Positions 16,728 to 27,353 of a DNA stretch of 64,000 nt are shown here, in pieces. The translations under genes were made by a program, and so were the position numbers. The notes under the pieces are model-generated. The model was not told the origin of the DNA, ran no database searches, and saw only the letters and a program-made list of their open reading frames with translations. Origin of the DNA: Saccharothrix ecbatanensis (lineage in GTDB: Bacteria; Actinomycetota; Actinomycetes; Mycobacteriales; Pseudonocardiaceae); NCBI RefSeq assembly GCF_014205015.1, contig NZ_JACHMO010000001.1, forward strand, positions 4,278,001 to 4,342,000, given 5' to 3'. Every line of letters begins with the position of its first letter. Position 1 is the stretch's first letter.

Positions 16728-17687
16728 GGCCCGGCCTCCCTTCGCAGTGGCAGTTCATCTGACGGAGCGTCCCGTCACCTGATCGGTGGTAAAACTACGA
16801 CGCGTAACCAGGATCTGGCCGATGCGCCGATCGGGAACCACCCTCGTGGGCGAGAGCAGCCGCACTGTCGGTAGAGAATTCACAGACCGCACACGTTCCG
16901 TCACGTCACGTCGGCGCGCCGGCCGATACGGCGATGGATGGCACCGCCTACACCCGATTGGCGGGACAACGGCGGGACGGATAACCGACTTTGGATAGCT
17001 TTTCAATTGTTCGCCCCGCGCGGACAGACGGTCGGTTATGCCGGTCTTGACCGACCGACCCTCCCGGACAATCCACCCGAATGGACTAGCAACGGTGTGA
17101 TCGTCCCAGGTCTGACTCCACATCCTGACCGAATTTCCCGAGGTCGGAGCGTTTCTCGGCGGTGGTCCGCAGTCACTTATGAAGGTCCGCCGGATCTTCT
17201 TGACAGTCGACATGACCGCGCATACGTTGGGATCACGAGGGGGCGTTCGGGGGGATTACGAACACCACCACAACGTCGCCGACAATCAGTCGGCAGCCCT
17301 CGGCAGACCACGATATGAACGTCGGGACCACGCTGACCCGTTGCCATTGGACGCTGGGGAAGACGGACGGGCGCGCGGCGGTCCCCGACACCTTATGGGG
17401 GATGCGAAGATGCAGGTCGGCACGAGCGTGAACCGCACCGACGGCGGTCACTCGCCAGCCATCCGACGGACCTGGAACACGCCTTAGCGGACATCGACGT
17501 CCGCTGGGGCACCCCGAATTCGAAAACCGTCGAATCCGGTATTCCAGCACACCCGTACCCCTTGCCACCGCAATTACACCGCTCTGTGACCACCGGGCTG
17601 TAGACCGCGCCCGGCACGTGCGGTCCCCACTCGTGCCGCGATCATGCGGCGCGGTTTTCCACTGGATCGAGCGGGAGGTGAACAAAG
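16728..17687. other. 960-bp region without a convincing gene
   Basis: This divergent spacer separates the glycosyltransferase from the peptide/NRPS cluster. Several overlapping open frames of 60-150 codons exist on both strands, but none has a ribosome site, a family pattern or a clean GC3 bias. The base composition is less GC-rich than the genes. It holds one good plus-strand promoter candidate (17200-17228). A long leader or small RNA before the peptide gene is possible. Confidence 0.5.
17200..17228 (+). promoter_or_regulatory. Sigma-70-like promoter candidate upstream of the peptide cluster
   Basis: TTGACA (17200-17205), 17-base spacer, TACGTT (17223-17228, fits TANNNT). It points toward the 23-residue peptide gene but lies about 450 bp upstream of it, so either the leader is long or a nearer promoter was missed. 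Confidence 0.45.
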
Positions 17688-17759
17688 ATGACGGTCAGCA
17701 TCAAGCCTGTTGCGAAGCCCGAGATCAGCAAGGTGAGTGGTGCCGTTCTCTGCGGCTGA
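17688..17759 (+). CDS. 23-residue candidate precursor/scaffold peptide ending Leu-Cys-Gly
   Basis: ATG 17688 has GGAGG nine bases upstream and an in-frame stop just before it (17679), so the start is unambiguous. The peptide begins MTVSIKPVAK, has a lysine/proline-rich middle and ends SGAVLCG. It contains one Cys, two residues from the Gly C-terminus region (Cys22-Gly23). A strong hairpin follows the stop and the next gene encodes a PqqD-like domain fused to an oxidase. That is the usual order of a RiPP precursor, an attenuating hairpin and an RRE-bearing enzyme. Whether it is matured, or serves as a scaffold that is extended at its C-terminus, is unknown. No named family is recognised. Confidence 0.6.
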   Translation: MTVSIKPVAKPEISKVSGAVLCG

Positions 17760-17782
17760 ACCCGCTTAGAACTCCAGCAGTG

Positions 17783-17818
17783 ACGGCGTGGGGAGCGGTT
17801 CGCCGCTCCCCACGCCGT
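17783..17818 (+). terminator. 16-bp hairpin with TTCG loop between peptide gene and enzyme gene
   Basis: The arms ACGGCGTGGGGAGCGG (17783-17798) and CCGCTCCCCACGCCGT (17803-17818) pair perfectly around TTCG. There is no T tract. Between a precursor gene and its biosynthetic genes such a stem usually lets only part of transcription through, giving more peptide than enzyme, and can also protect the short mRNA. Confidence 0.8.
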
Positions 17819-17856
17819 AGCCGACCCCTGAATCCCGTCCAGGTGCGGAGAACACG

Positions 17857-20221
<2,365 letters not shown>

Positions 20222-20231
20222 AGGAGAGACC

Positions 20232-21323
20232 GTGTTGGATCGACAGGCGATCGAGCGGGCACTGTGCTCGATCTGGGAGGACCTGCTGGCCGTCGAGGTC
20301 ACTCCGGACGACGACTTCTTCGAGCTCGGCGGCTATTCGCTGCTGCTGGTCGACGTGGTCGCCGAGGCGCGCAAGCACGGCTTCACGCTGACGCCGAACG
20401 ACGTGTTCGACCACAAGACGCCCGCCGCGATCGCCGCCGTGCTCTTACCGGACGGCTCCGCCGCGCCCGAGCGTTCCGACCAGAGCCAGAGCGGCGCCGA
20501 CCCGGACTTCGCCGAGGTGTGGGCGGGTGGGCGCAGCCCGGTCGAGGTGGAGCCGGTCCCGACGCTGACGCCGCTGGTGGAGCGGGGCACGGGCACGCCG
20601 GTGTTCTGCTTCCACTGGGGCGCGGGCAATGTGCGGTTCCTGCGCGACGTGGTGGACACCTTCCGCGGTGACCGCCCCGTGTACGGCGTGGAGTCGGTGG
20701 GCATGTGGAGCCGGGAACGGCCGTCGCTCTCGATCGTGGAGATGTCCACCCGGTACCTGCGGGAGATCCGCGAGGTGCAGCCGCACGGCCCATACCTGCT
20801 GGTCGGCCCGTGCGCGGGTGGGCGCATCGCGTTCGAGATCGCCCGCCAGCTGGAAGAGGTCGGTGAAGAGGTCGCGGTGCTCGCGCTGGTGAACGCGATG
20901 CCGCCGGGCACGAACGAGCTGGACGCGGGCTGGGGCCTGCGGGACTACTACGACTTCCGGCTGGCGTCGCTGCGCCAGCAGTTCGGGGTGCCGAACCTGG
21001 GCGCCGACCGCGAGCGCGTGATGGAGCGCATGGTCGAGACCGCGAAGATCGACGCGGGGATGGACCCGGCGGACCTGCACTGGCGGCAGGCCGTGTGGGC
21101 GGCCGGGAACTTCGCGCAGGAGCACTACGAGCCACGCCCCTACGGCGGTCATGCGATGATCTTCCAGGTCGCGCAGAGCGCCGACCGCGAGGACGCCGAC
21201 TGGGGTCGCGTCATCGCCAGTACCGAGGTGCGCACGTTCGACGCTCCGGACACGCTGCCGCTGCTGCGCGATCCGTCCTTCGCCGAGATCCTGGCGAAGA
21301 AGCTAGCCGAGTTTCCTGCCTGA
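20232..21323 (+). CDS. Peptidyl carrier protein fused to a thioesterase-like domain with altered triad
   Basis: 363 residues from GTG 20232 after GAGGAGAGACC. Residues 1-75 are a carrier domain with the phosphopantetheine serine in ELGGYSLLLV (Ser36). Residues 115-363 are an NRPS type I thioesterase fold. The nucleophile elbow is LVGPCAGG, so the Ser is Cys194. The usual catalytic Asp position reads LALVNAMP (Asn221), and the 'GDH' His position reads APDTLPLL (Thr341). All three catalytic residues thus look changed. It may act as an acyl transfer or shuttle domain rather than a hydrolase. A TTA leucine codon at 20445-20447 suggests bldA control. It should receive the amino acid from the free A domain (25768). 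Confidence 0.82.
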   Translation: MLDRQAIERALCSIWEDLLAVEVTPDDDFFELGGYSLLLVDVVAEARKHGFTLTPNDVFDHKTPAAIAAVLLPDGSAAPERSDQSQSGADPDFAEVWAGGRSPVEVEPVPTLTPLVERGTGTPVFCFHWGAGNVRFLRDVVDTFRGDRPVYGVESVGMWSRERPSLSIVEMSTRYLREIREVQPHGPYLLVGPCAGGRIAFEIARQLEEVGEEVAVLALVNAMPPGTNELDAGWGLRDYYDFRLASLRQQFGVPNLGADRERVMERMVETAKIDAGMDPADLHWRQAVWAAGNFAQEHYEPRPYGGHAMIFQVAQSADREDADWGRVIASTEVRTFDAPDTLPLLRDPSFAEILAKKLAEFPA

Positions 21324-21417
21324 CAGAGTTCCCTGGCTAGCAGAGTTCCCGGCCGGCAGAGTTCCCGGCCTGGCAGACTTCCCGGGCTGACGACGTGAAC
21401 CGCCCTATCCGAGCAAG

Positions 21418-22707
21418 GTGACAGTGCCTGTGGGAAATAACCGAGTCCGCTCCGCGATCCGGACGTGGGCGGTGGAGATGGTGCCGAACGAGGGACTGGC
21501 CCGCCGGCTCGCGGTGCTGGCGGTGGTCCAGGCCTTCGGCTTCGGGGTCTTCCTGACCTCCAGCGCCATCTTCTTCACCCAGACCATCGGGCTGAGCGCG
21601 ACCGAGGTGGGCATCGGGCTGTCGGTGGCCAACGTGTTCGGCCTGCTGTTCGCCGTGCCGATCGGCAAGCTCGCCGACCGGTACGGGGCACGGCACCTGC
21701 TGCTGGGCACGTACCTCGCGCTGGCGGTGCTGTTCGCCTGCTACAGCCTGGTCGGCGGTTTCATCAGCTTCGTCGTGCTCACGAGCCTGATCTCGATCGG
21801 CGAGACGTCGTCCAACCCGTTGCGGATGACGTTGACCCGGGCGAGTTTCCCGCAGGAGGAGCAGGTCCGCGTCGGCTCGCAGATGCGCAGCCTGTTCAAC
21901 GTGGGCTTCATGGTCGGCGCGATGATCGCGGGCGCCGCGCTGACGGTGGGCAACCGCCCCGCCTTCTACGGCGTGATCGCGTTCACCGCGGCGGCGCAGG
22001 CGTTCTGCGCGGTGATCACGTGGCGGCTGAACTCGCCGCCGCACGTCCGGGTGCGGCAGGACGGTCCGGTGAAGTCGCGGTCCGGCCTGCGGGACGTCCG
22101 TTTCGTCGGACTTGCCCTGCTGTGCGGCGTCTTGGAGCTGTTCCAGCCGATTCTCATCGTCGGGCTGCCGCTGTGGATCATCACGTCGACCGGTGCGCCG
22201 GCCGGGATCAACGCGGTGCTGCTGGTGGTTGACACGGCGCTGGTGTTCCTGCTCCAGGTGGCGTTGAGCCGGGGCGCCGAGACGCCCGCGGGTTCGGCCC
22301 GGATCCTGCGCCGGTCCGGTGTGCTGCTCGCGGTGTGCTGCGTGATCTTCGCGCTGTCGCAGGACACCGGCGCGTCGATCGCCGTGCCGCTGCTGCTGGT
22401 CGGGACCGTGGCGTTGGTGCTGGGCGAGATCAGCCACGCCGTGGGCGCCTTCGGCCTGTCCCTGCACCTGCCGCCGCCGGGGCGTCAGGGCGAGTACCAG
22501 GGCGTTTTCGCGCTCGGGCGTGGGGTTCAGCAGACCGTCGGCCCGTTCCTGGTCACCACGTTGGCGGTGGGGCTCGGTCGGCCCGGGTGGGGCGTGCTGG
22601 CCGTCATGTTCCTGGTGGCGGGCCTGCTGACCGTTCCGCTCACGCGCAGTGCCGAACGCGCGATCGAGGCCCGGACGCCGAAGTCCGCGCCTGACGCGGT
22701 CGTGTGA
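21418..22707 (+). CDS. MFS exporter
   Basis: 429 residues from GTG 21418 (a GTG at 21424 is also possible). About 12 hydrophobic segments are present, with the MFS loop signature GKLADRYGARHLLLGTY between helices 2 and 3. The second half starts near SGLRDVRFVGLALLCGV. It resembles actinobacterial drug-export MFS proteins. Its place inside the cluster, between the T-TE gene and the A-T-C gene, marks it as the probable exporter or self-resistance pump for the product. Confidence 0.87.
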   Translation: MTVPVGNNRVRSAIRTWAVEMVPNEGLARRLAVLAVVQAFGFGVFLTSSAIFFTQTIGLSATEVGIGLSVANVFGLLFAVPIGKLADRYGARHLLLGTYLALAVLFACYSLVGGFISFVVLTSLISIGETSSNPLRMTLTRASFPQEEQVRVGSQMRSLFNVGFMVGAMIAGAALTVGNRPAFYGVIAFTAAAQAFCAVITWRLNSPPHVRVRQDGPVKSRSGLRDVRFVGLALLCGVLELFQPILIVGLPLWIITSTGAPAGINAVLLVVDTALVFLLQVALSRGAETPAGSARILRRSGVLLAVCCVIFALSQDTGASIAVPLLLVGTVALVLGEISHAVGAFGLSLHLPPPGRQGEYQGVFALGRGVQQTVGPFLVTTLAVGLGRPGWGVLAVMFLVAGLLTVPLTRSAERAIEARTPKSAPDAVV

Positions 22708-22717
22708 GCCGGCGTCC

Positions 22718-25700
22718 GTGACGCAGCCCGAGCGGAGTTGGAACGACACCCGGCGGCCTTACCCAGCGGGCCAGAGCGTGCACGCGATCGTCCGTGACGT
22801 GGCTCGGGCGCGTCCTGACGCGGTCGCGCTGGTCCACGGCGGCACGACGGTCCGGTACGGCGAGCTGGACCGGGCGGCCGACGGACATGCCACGCGGTTG
22901 GCGGCGCTCGGCGTCGGGCGCGGTGACGTCGTGCCCGTGCTGCTGCCCAGGAGCGCCACGCTGATCACGACGATGCTCGGCATCCTGAAGGTGGGCGCCG
23001 CCTACGCGCTGCTGGACGTCCACTGGCCGGACGGGCGGGTCCAGGAGGTCTTGGACCAGCTGGACGCGCGTCTGGTGGTGGCTTCGGCCGAGGTGTCCGG
23101 ACGCACGACGTGGACGCCGCCGGCCACGCTCGACGCCGCCACGCTCGACGCCGGACCGGCGGACTTCGAGCCGGTGGAGGTCGACGGCGGCGATCCGTGC
23201 TGCGTGTTCTTCACCTCGGGCACGACCGGCCGCGCCAAGTGCGTGCTGACCCCGCACCGCGCGATCGTGCGCCTGTTCCGGCCGGGCTCGTTCGCCCGGT
23301 TCGACGCCGACACCGTGGTGCCGCAGGCCGCTCCCCAGCCGTGGGACGGGTTCGCGCTGGAACTGTGGTCGGTGCTCCTGTCCGGCGGCACGTCGTTGCT
23401 GGTGGACGAGCCGTACCTGTCGGCCCAGACGCTGCGGGACGGCGTCGCCCGGCACGGCGTGGACACCGCCTGGATCACCAGCAGCCTGTTCAACATGATC
23501 GTGGACGAGGACCCGGCCGCCTTCCGCGGCATGGGCCAGGTGATGATCGGCGGCGAGCGGCTGTCCGCGCCGCACGTGCGCCGGTTCCTGGCGGCCCACC
23601 CGGACATCGTGCTGCTCAACGGTTACGGGCCGGTGGAGAGCACGGTCTTCGCCACGACGCACCGCATCAGCGCCGCCGACTGCGACCGGCCGACCGGCAT
23701 CCCGATCGGCCGTCCCGTGCCCGACACGCAGGTGCACGTCCTGGACGGGACGCGGCCGTGCGAGGTCGGGGAGACCGGGGAGCTGTGCGTCGCCGGTGAC
23801 GGCTTGGCCATCGGCTACCTCGGCGCGGACGACGCGACCGCGGAGAAGTTCGTGGAAGTGACCATCGACGGCGTCCCCACCCGGGTCTACCGCACGGGGG
23901 ACACCGGGTGGTGGGACGCCGACGGTCTGCTGCACTACGCCGGCCGCCGCGACCGGCAGGTGAAGGTCCGGGGCCACCGGGTCGAACCGGCCGAGATCGA
24001 ACGGCAGGTCGAGCGGGCGCTCGGGGCGCGGCGCTGTGTGGTGCTCCCCCGCCGTGACGCGGCCGGGACGGTCGACGGGCTGGTGGCGTTCTGCGTGCCC
24101 GCCGTCGACGGTGACCCGCTCGTCGGCGCGCGGGACGCGCTGAGCGGCGTGGTGGTCCACTACCACCTGCCGGACGTGGTGCTCGCGGTCGCCGAGTTCC
24201 CGTTGACGGGCAATGGAAAGCTCGATGAAGACGCCCTGCTCGCGTTGGTGCCGGACAGTGCCGTGTACGTCGGCGGCCTTGCGGGCGAACAGGACCCGCT
24301 TGTCGTCCAGGTCGCGCGGGTCTTCGCCGCGGTGCTCGACCAGGCCGAGGTGTCACCGGACGTGGCCTTCACCGCCTTGGGCGGCACGTCGCTCGGCGCG
24401 GGCCGGGTGTGCGCCCGGCTGGCGGCGGAACTGGGACGTCCGGTGCCGGTGTCCCGGCTGCTCGGGAACCCGACGGCGCGGGCGTTGGCCGGTTGGCTCC
24501 GTTCGACCGGTGAAACCGGGGGCGAGGACACCGCGCCGCCCGTCGACGTGCCGCTTTCGCCCATGCAGGTCGGTTTCCTGACCCGGCACCTGCTCGAACC
24601 GGACGACCGGTCGGGGCACTGCCTGGGCACCTGGATCGTGGACGGCGACCTCGACCGGCAGGCGATGAACGCCGCGCTCGCCCGCGTCCACCACCGGCAC
24701 GAAGCGCTGCGCGCGGCCTACTCCCCCGGCCGGAAGCCGTTCGCCAAGGCGGTGGACGTGCCCGCGCCCGAGCTGACCGTCATGGACGAGGCCCCCTCGG
24801 TCGACGCGGCGGTGTCGGCGTTACGGGCCGAGTTACGTCAGCAGCTCGACCTCCGTGACGGCCGGGTGTGGCGGGCGGCGTTGGTGCCGCTGTCAGGGCA
24901 GGGCGGCGTCTTCGGGTACGTGGTGCACCACATCGCCTTCGACGGCTGGTCCGAGGCCGTCTTCGCGCGGGACCTCGCCGCCGCCTACCGGGGCGGGCTG
25001 GACCACGCGCCCGGACTCGCGGACACGTGGTCCCTCCGGCAGGACTACCTCCGGCACGCCGACCTCGAACGCCAACGCGCGTGGGCCAAGGAGGAACTGC
25101 GCGACCTGCCGCAGCTCGTGTACCCCGTCGGCCCGGACGCCCCTGATCACGAGCCGGGACGGGTCGAGGAAGTGCTCACGCCGGCCGACGTCGCCGTGCT
25201 GGACGCGGCGGCCGACGCGGCGGGCGTGACCAGGTTCGTCGCGCTGTTGGCGGCCTACGGGCGTGCCCTGGCCGAGCTGTCCGGGCAGGACGACTTCGCC
25301 GTCGGCGTCCCGGTGGCGCAGCGGGCCGACCACAGGCTGCACGACGTCGTCGGGTGTCACGTAGACCTCGTGTGCGTCCGGCTGCGCGGTGACGCCGGGT
25401 CGTTGACGCACGTGGGCGATCTGGTCCGGCGGGCGTTCGAGGCGCAGGACGTGGGCTTCGGCGAGGTCGTGCGCCTGGTGAACCCGCCGAGGTCCAGCCG
25501 CACCCCGCTGTTCCAGAACCTGTTCGCCTACCAGGACAACACGCCACCCGACCTGCCCCTGGACGACGTGGCGACGCGGTTCCTCCGGCAGCCCTACCTC
25601 GGCCTGCCCACCGAGGTCCAGACCGACGTGTGGCCGACCGACGACGGCGGGCTGCGCGTGGTCGTCGGCTTCCTGCCGGCGGCGGTCGCCGTCGGCTTCG

Positions 25701-25771
25701 CCGATGACCTCGCCAAGCGGTTCGCCGACCTCGTCCGTGCCCGACCCGAGACCCCTGAGGACGCCTCGTGA
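22718..25771 (+). CDS. NRPS module, A-T-C
   Basis: 1017 residues from GTG 22718. The adenylation domain covers about residues 10-520: A3 FFTSGTTGRAKCV, A5 NGYGPVESTVF, A7 YRTGDTGWW, A10 lysine in LTGNGKLDEDAL. The carrier covers about 525-600 (FTALGGTSLGAG). The condensation domain covers about 610-1010 with intact HHIAFDGWS. The A4 region reads QPWDGFALELW, keeping the Asp that binds the alpha-amine; I do not assign a substrate. The C domain at the C-terminal end should join this residue to one on the T-TE carrier. TTA codons at 24821 and 24833 are in frame. Its stop overlaps the next start (ATG/GTGA overlap), so the genes are coupled. Confidence 0.92.
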   Translation: MTQPERSWNDTRRPYPAGQSVHAIVRDVARARPDAVALVHGGTTVRYGELDRAADGHATRLAALGVGRGDVVPVLLPRSATLITTMLGILKVGAAYALLDVHWPDGRVQEVLDQLDARLVVASAEVSGRTTWTPPATLDAATLDAGPADFEPVEVDGGDPCCVFFTSGTTGRAKCVLTPHRAIVRLFRPGSFARFDADTVVPQAAPQPWDGFALELWSVLLSGGTSLLVDEPYLSAQTLRDGVARHGVDTAWITSSLFNMIVDEDPAAFRGMGQVMIGGERLSAPHVRRFLAAHPDIVLLNGYGPVESTVFATTHRISAADCDRPTGIPIGRPVPDTQVHVLDGTRPCEVGETGELCVAGDGLAIGYLGADDATAEKFVEVTIDGVPTRVYRTGDTGWWDADGLLHYAGRRDRQVKVRGHRVEPAEIERQVERALGARRCVVLPRRDAAGTVDGLVAFCVPAVDGDPLVGARDALSGVVVHYHLPDVVLAVAEFPLTGNGKLDEDALLALVPDSAVYVGGLAGEQDPLVVQVARVFAAVLDQAEVSPDVAFTALGGTSLGAGRVCARLAAELGRPVPVSRLLGNPTARALAGWLRSTGETGGEDTAPPVDVPLSPMQVGFLTRHLLEPDDRSGHCLGTWIVDGDLDRQAMNAALARVHHRHEALRAAYSPGRKPFAKAVDVPAPELTVMDEAPSVDAAVSALRAELRQQLDLRDGRVWRAALVPLSGQGGVFGYVVHHIAFDGWSEAVFARDLAAAYRGGLDHAPGLADTWSLRQDYLRHADLERQRAWAKEELRDLPQLVYPVGPDAPDHEPGRVEEVLTPADVAVLDAAADAAGVTRFVALLAAYGRALAELSGQDDFAVGVPVAQRADHRLHDVVGCHVDLVCVRLRGDAGSLTHVGDLVRRAFEAQDVGFGEVVRLVNPPRSSRTPLFQNLFAYQDNTPPDLPLDDVATRFLRQPYLGLPTEVQTDVWPTDDGGLRVVVGFLPAAVAVGFADDLAKRFADLVRARPETPEDAS

Positions 25772-27339
25772 CCACCGCTGCGCGCCGGCTCACCGGCATC
25801 AGTACCGATGTCGGCTCGCTCACCGAACTCTTCCGGCGGGTGGCCGCGGGGCAACCCGACGCCATCGCGGTGGTCGACGGTGACGAGACCGTCGACTACG
25901 CCGGACTCGACGCCGCCTCCGACCGGCTCGCCGCGAGCCTCGCGCACGCCGGCGTCCGGCCTGGCGATCTCGTCGGCCTGCTGCTGGAACGGTCCGCGGA
26001 CATCCCGATCGGCATCCTGGGCGTGCTCAAGGCCGGCGCCGCCTACGTTCCGCTGGACCCGGCCTACCCGGCCGAACGGATCCGGTACATGGTGGCCGAC
26101 GCCGGTGTGCGGGTGGTCGCGGGCGACCCGGCGCTGGCCGAAAGCCTCGACCTGCCCGGCATTCCGGTGCTCCCGGTGCGGACCGCCGAGGTCGGACCGG
26201 TGCCCGCGCCGACGACCACCGAGGCCGATCCGGCGTACGTCATCTACACGTCCGGGTCCACCGGGAAGCCCAAGGGCTGCCTGGTCTCCCACGGCAACGT
26301 GCTGGCGTTGCTGCGGGCGGCGCTGCCGCTGTTCGACGTGTCCGAGTCGGACCGGTGGGCGCTGTTCCACTCGTTCAACTTCGACGTGTCCGTGTGGGAG
26401 TTCTGGGCGGCCATGGCCAGCGGGGCGACCACCGTGACCGTCCCGCAGCGCATCGCGCAGTCCCCCGCCGACTTCCTCGCCCTGCTCGCGGCGGAACGGG
26501 TCACCGTGCTCGGGCAGGTGCCGTCGGTGTTCCGGTCCCTGGCCAAGACGTACGCGGACGGGGAGCCGCCGGAGTTGGCCCTCCGGTACCTGGTGTTCGC
26601 CGGCGAGTCGGTGGACCTAGACGTGATCAGCGCCTTCCTGGACGGGTACCGGGGCGCCGCACCCGTCGCCGTGAACATGTACGGGCCGACCGAGACGACG
26701 GTCTACGCCACGCACCGCGTGCTCACCGCCGAGGACTTCACCGGCCGGGTGCGGTCCCCGATCGGGGCGGCCCTGCCGCACCTGACCATCGAGATCCGGG
26801 ACGAGCACGCGACCGTGCTGCCAGACGGCGAGGTCGGCGAGATGTGGATCGCCGGGGCGGGCGTCGCCGCCGGGTACCTGCACCGCCCCGAGCTCACCGC
26901 CGAACGGTTCGTCACGGCGACCGGCCCCAGCGGTCCGACCAGGTACTACCGGACCGGCGACCTGGCCCGGAAGCTGGCCGACGGCGCGCTGGAGTACATC
27001 GGGCGCAACGACCAGCAGGTCAAGCTGCGCGGCTACCGGATCGAACTGGACGAGGTCGCGGCGGCCCTGCGCGGCCACGAAGCGGTGCGGGACGTCGCGG
27101 TGACGGTCGTCAGCACCCCGGCGGGTGCCCAGTTCCTCGTCGCCTGCGTCGTGCCGATGCCGGGCGCCCCGGAGAAGCCAGCGGCGGTCCTGCGCGAGCA
27201 CGCCGCCGGAATCCTGCCCCGCTACATGGTCCCGGACCGCTACCTGCTCGTCCCGGCGCTGCCGCTCACCGGCTCCGGCAAGTTGGACCGCGACGCGCTG
27301 CGCGAGCTGGCCACGCCCCGCCGTCCGGCCTCCAGATAG
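25768..27339 (+). CDS. Stand-alone NRPS adenylation domain
   Basis: 523 residues from GTG 25768, overlapping the A-T-C stop by four bases. All core motifs are regular: A3 YTSGSTGKPKGC, A4 FNFDVSVWEFW, A5 NMYGPTETTVY, A7 YRTGDLARK, A8 RGYRIELDEVAAAL and A10 LTGSGKLDRDAL. It has no carrier domain of its own. The specificity positions start Asp-Val-Trp; I do not assign an amino acid. It probably loads the carrier of the T-TE protein, completing a split dimodular dipeptide synthetase. Confidence 0.92.
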   Translation: MTTAARRLTGISTDVGSLTELFRRVAAGQPDAIAVVDGDETVDYAGLDAASDRLAASLAHAGVRPGDLVGLLLERSADIPIGILGVLKAGAAYVPLDPAYPAERIRYMVADAGVRVVAGDPALAESLDLPGIPVLPVRTAEVGPVPAPTTTEADPAYVIYTSGSTGKPKGCLVSHGNVLALLRAALPLFDVSESDRWALFHSFNFDVSVWEFWAAMASGATTVTVPQRIAQSPADFLALLAAERVTVLGQVPSVFRSLAKTYADGEPPELALRYLVFAGESVDLDVISAFLDGYRGAAPVAVNMYGPTETTVYATHRVLTAEDFTGRVRSPIGAALPHLTIEIRDEHATVLPDGEVGEMWIAGAGVAAGYLHRPELTAERFVTATGPSGPTRYYRTGDLARKLADGALEYIGRNDQQVKLRGYRIELDEVAAALRGHEAVRDVAVTVVSTPAGAQFLVACVVPMPGAPEKPAAVLREHAAGILPRYMVPDRYLLVPALPLTGSGKLDRDALRELATPRRPASR

Positions 27340-27353
27340 CCGGCGGGGCGACC

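Noticed and set aside
16755..17685. Several 60-150 codon frames in the spacer before the peptide gene
   Set aside because: They overlap each other on both strands, lack ribosome sites and show no recognisable motif.
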